From Acetofilamentum sp. (GTDB taxonomy: Bacteria > Bacteroidota > Bacteroidia > Bacteroidales > JAFGXI01): a DNA stretch of 25,368 nt. The notes under the pieces were generated by a model. That model had not been told where the DNA came from. It saw nothing but the letters and a program-made list of their open reading frames with translations, and ran no database searches. Location: NCBI GenBank assembly GCA_020720565.1, contig DYOK01000012.1:1-25368 (forward strand), read 5' to 3'. Below are positions 22,745-25,368 of the stretch, piece after piece; position 1 is the first letter of the stretch; each line of letters begins with the position of its first letter. Both the position numbers and the translations under genes were made by a program.

Positions 22745-25339
22745 ATGAAAACAAATCTACTCATTTCGGCCGTGCTATTCTGGGCTTTAGCGCTTAATGC
22801 ACAAGTTAACACTCCGCAACAAATTACACCCGATAGTCTTTCGTTTTTCGAGATGTCGATGTGTTCCGATGGACAAACCTTTTATGCCATTGGGAGAAAA
22901 TTCCCCAGTTCTTTTTATTTGTTCACATACCAAAATGGGGTTAAAACCTATAACCTGATTACTGCATTTACCCCCACCTCCTCTACAAGATTGTACAAAA
23001 ACAACGGAATGATTTATGCACAAACTAGCCTTGGGATGATGGAATCGACCGATGGTATAAATTGGTCTTATTGTCAAAATTTACAGTTAAAACCTCAATT
23101 AAATACCATTTTGTTCGATGCCGATAAAATTTATGCCACAACCAGAGACACCCTCAACTACTTCGACGGCACAAGCTGGCATTACTACTTTATTCCCAAC
23201 ATGGGTTATTTTAGCACCCCAAAAATAGTTAAAGGAGGAGCGGATATCTATTTTAATAGCTCACAAAAGCTATATCGATTCGATGGCATACAGGTTGATA
23301 CCATATTCCATAGCGGGATATACGATATGGAGTGGAACATCGATCGCTTATATTTTTCGGTCAATAATGTCGATTCTATTTATAATTTTAAAAACAATAC
23401 TGTTAATACTTGTTTTTCCAACGATATAGGTTTTGATAATTCTAATGAGTTCAAGATTAATACAAAAAACGATACTTTATTTATATATGATGATGAAGCA
23501 TATGGATGGAATAGGCAGCATATTTTTATTTTTGTTGATCATCAGTTTATACAACATAATCACTTCGATCAGTTTATTGGAACACAAATAAAAATTTGTA
23601 ATAACAAATATATTGGTTACTTCGGTGGGCACTTGAATGAATTCGATTTAACTCAATACGAAGATTTCGGCATTGCGCAATCAGGCGTATCTTATCAGAA
23701 TTTAGATATTAATCAAGTAGATGCTTGGTATGGCAATCGCGGACAGATGTTTTGGGACGAAATTGGAACAGCGAAATACTATGTGCCCAAAGGCAGCGGC
23801 AAAACCTCCATGTTTGCCGGCGGATTGTGGCTCAGTGCTTTAACCAGCGAGGACACCCTTGCTGCCGCCATGAAATTCGCTACGACTGGCTACGATTTCT
23901 CGCCCGGCCCGCTTCGCACTACGGGAGCCTTACAAGGTACATCTGATACCGCTTATGCTCGAAATTTTGACCGTATTTGGAAGCTGACCCGCGACCAAAT
24001 TAACTACCACCATTGGCATTACAACGATGCGGCTTATAACATGCCCGCCGATATTGCCCAATGGCCTGCACATGGCAACACAGCCGAGGGTTATGCCCAA
24101 AACTTAGCCCCTTTTGTCGATGTCAATTCGAACGGACAATACGAACCCCAATTGGGCGACTACCCCGAGATAAAAGGCGATATGTCGTTGTATTGGATTT
24201 TTAACGATGCTTTAGCACCTCATGGCGAAACCAATGGCGGCATCATGGGGGTCGAAATACACGCACAAGCCTATGCTTATGCTTGCGATACCCTATCGGG
24301 CACAGACTCGGTTCTTAATTATACCACTTTTCTCGATTATACGGTATACAATCGTGGTCTAAATAACTATTCCAATTTATCGTCCGGATTTTGGACCGAT
24401 GCCGATTTGGGCGATGCCTATGATGATTACATTGGCTGCCATGTGGGTTTAAACAGTGCGTATTTCTACAATGGCGATGATATCGATGGTGATGGGAGCA
24501 ATAATACCTATGGTGCAAATCCTCCGGCTCAGTTTGTAACTGTGCTTTCGGGCCCCGAAGCCGAACCCGCCGATGGTTTTGACAACGATAACGACGGCAC
24601 CATCGACGAAAACGGCGAAAAACTTTTAATGAATCGGTTTATTTATTTTAATAATAATGCAAGTGCCTTAGGTGACCCCGAGCTGGCTATACAATATTAC
24701 AACTATATGAACGGCTATTGGAAAGATGGCAGACCTTTGATATACGGAGGCATGGGTTATCAACCTACCGGCGGCACACCAGCCAAATATATGTTCCCGG
24801 GTACTAGCGATCCTTTGAATAACGGCACCTACGGCATCGATCCGCAATATGCTTTGCCGGGCGGATGGACCGAAGAAAACGAAAGCAATCCACCTAAAGA
24901 CAAAAGAGGCTTAATTAGTATTGGCGATAGGCAATTAAATTCGGGTGAGCATTTGGAATACACCTTGGCTTTTGTTTGGTCGAGAGGTGACAATGGCGCT
25001 TGGTCGAGTGTAGAAAAGGGGTTTAACGATGTGGCGCGTATTACCGAAATGTATCAAACTGGCCAACTCAATGGCTGCAATTACGATGCTCAAAAAGTCG
25101 AGAAAATACAGTCTGTTTCGAATCTTGCGCTGTATCCCAACCCCACAGACCGTGCTTTTGTGATCCAAAACGCTTCAAATCATGCCACTTACAAAGTTTA
25201 TAACATTGGTGGACAAGCGGTTTTGAGTGGTACAGTCGATGGACAAGCCATTTCGGTCGAAGGTTTAAGCAAGGGGTTGTATTTGGTTAAAATCACCCAA
25301 AACAGCGGAACACAAACGCTAAAATTGAATGTAGAGTAA
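22745..25339 (+). CDS. Large T9SS type A sorting domain protein, two-part ectodomain
   Basis: The 864-residue product starts with a signal peptide (MKTNLLISAVLFWALALNAQ) and ends with a T9SS C-terminal domain (about 785-864: LALYPNPTDRAFVI, YKVYNIGGQAVLSGT, GLSKGLYLVKI), so it should be exported by type IX secretion. Residues about 25-310 have repeated beta-strand patterns with LYRFDG- and LNYFDGTSWHYY-like turns, suggesting a beta-propeller-like domain. Residues about 325-780 match a widespread Bacteroidota secreted module that I recognise by KYYVPKGSGKTSMFAGGLWL, SPGPLRTTGA, WKLTRDQI, APFVDVNSNGQYEPQLGDYP, DADLGDAYDDYIGC, NDNDGTIDENGE and MNGYWKDGRPLIYGGMGY. Several Asp/Asn-rich loops (near 575-582 and 605-615) could bind calcium. 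Molecular function is unknown. Base composition changes between the two halves near 23700. Confidence 0.88.
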   Translation: MKTNLLISAVLFWALALNAQVNTPQQITPDSLSFFEMSMCSDGQTFYAIGRKFPSSFYLFTYQNGVKTYNLITAFTPTSSTRLYKNNGMIYAQTSLGMMESTDGINWSYCQNLQLKPQLNTILFDADKIYATTRDTLNYFDGTSWHYYFIPNMGYFSTPKIVKGGADIYFNSSQKLYRFDGIQVDTIFHSGIYDMEWNIDRLYFSVNNVDSIYNFKNNTVNTCFSNDIGFDNSNEFKINTKNDTLFIYDDEAYGWNRQHIFIFVDHQFIQHNHFDQFIGTQIKICNNKYIGYFGGHLNEFDLTQYEDFGIAQSGVSYQNLDINQVDAWYGNRGQMFWDEIGTAKYYVPKGSGKTSMFAGGLWLSALTSEDTLAAAMKFATTGYDFSPGPLRTTGALQGTSDTAYARNFDRIWKLTRDQINYHHWHYNDAAYNMPADIAQWPAHGNTAEGYAQNLAPFVDVNSNGQYEPQLGDYPEIKGDMSLYWIFNDALAPHGETNGGIMGVEIHAQAYAYACDTLSGTDSVLNYTTFLDYTVYNRGLNNYSNLSSGFWTDADLGDAYDDYIGCHVGLNSAYFYNGDDIDGDGSNNTYGANPPAQFVTVLSGPEAEPADGFDNDNDGTIDENGEKLLMNRFIYFNNNASALGDPELAIQYYNYMNGYWKDGRPLIYGGMGYQPTGGTPAKYMFPGTSDPLNNGTYGIDPQYALPGGWTEENESNPPKDKRGLISIGDRQLNSGEHLEYTLAFVWSRGDNGAWSSVEKGFNDVARITEMYQTGQLNGCNYDAQKVEKIQSVSNLALYPNPTDRAFVIQNASNHATYKVYNIGGQAVLSGTVDGQAISVEGLSKGLYLVKITQNSGTQTLKLNVE

Positions 25340-25368
25340 AACCATTGTAATTTCAAAAGCAAAAACTA

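Noticed and set aside
24315..24518. His-rich 67-codon frame opposite the large T9SS gene
   Set aside because: The His, Asn and Arg run is the complement of the Asp/Asn-rich calcium-loop codons; it is not a metal-binding protein of its own.
1..25368. Search for CRISPR arrays, defence islands, transposases, prophage genes and biosynthetic clusters
   Set aside because: No regularly spaced direct repeats, no integrase or transposase and no recognisable defence or biosynthesis genes were seen; the repeats present are dispersed palindromes, and the tail-fibre-like gene at the edge has no phage neighbours in view.

Overview
The window is an ordinary stretch of Bacteroidota chromosome, AT-rich and roughly 40% G+C by eye. 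Three things point to that phylum: two or three secreted proteins with type IX secretion (T9SS) features, the TPR/DUF4292 lipoprotein-type pair, and the near absence of Shine-Dalgarno sites combined with TAnnTTTG-type -7 boxes. The KorAB ferredoxin oxidoreductase suggests at least some anaerobic or microaerobic carbon metabolism. I see no tRNA, rRNA, CRISPR array, transposase, prophage or plasmid gene, and no obvious new multi-gene system.

Layout. Positions 1-2072 (minus strand) hold a truncated tail-fibre-like surface protein and a T9SS-exported protein. Positions 2189-9938 (minus) hold an M19-type dipeptidase, the Na+/H+ antiporter NhaD (with a clear terminator), MutS and an ABC-F ATPase. 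Between mutS and the ABC-F gene lies a non-coding region with a long inverted repeat around promoter-like boxes. Positions 10015-14566 (minus) read dut, sugar-nucleotidyltransferase, TPR lipoprotein, DUF4292 protein, an envelope-biogenesis neighbourhood I recognise from other Bacteroidota. Positions 14746-17000 (plus) hold a HAD-like protein, a membrane glycosyltransferase and an ECF sigma factor overlapping it by 7 bases, closed by a terminator shared with the convergent plsC (minus). After a 532-base gap come korA and korB (plus), ending in a terminator shared with the convergent GGGP synthase (minus). A 658-base repeat-rich gap leads to a large T9SS protein (plus) that runs to the end of the window.

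The most interesting signal lies in the gaps. A 19-base hairpin element (consensus AAATAGGTCGAAGACCTTA) occurs five times, with paired substitutions that keep the stem. A different ~37-base element occurs twice, each time exactly 10 bases before a start codon on the same strand. A pair of inverted REP-like units (GGATTGCTTCG type) lies upstream of the last gene. A 27-base inverted repeat flanks opposing promoter-like boxes upstream of mutS. Other points are a metal-ligand change in the dipeptidase, a D-x-N in place of D-x-D in the HAD protein, non-ATG starts for mutS and the TPR gene, and a two-part composition in the large T9SS protein.
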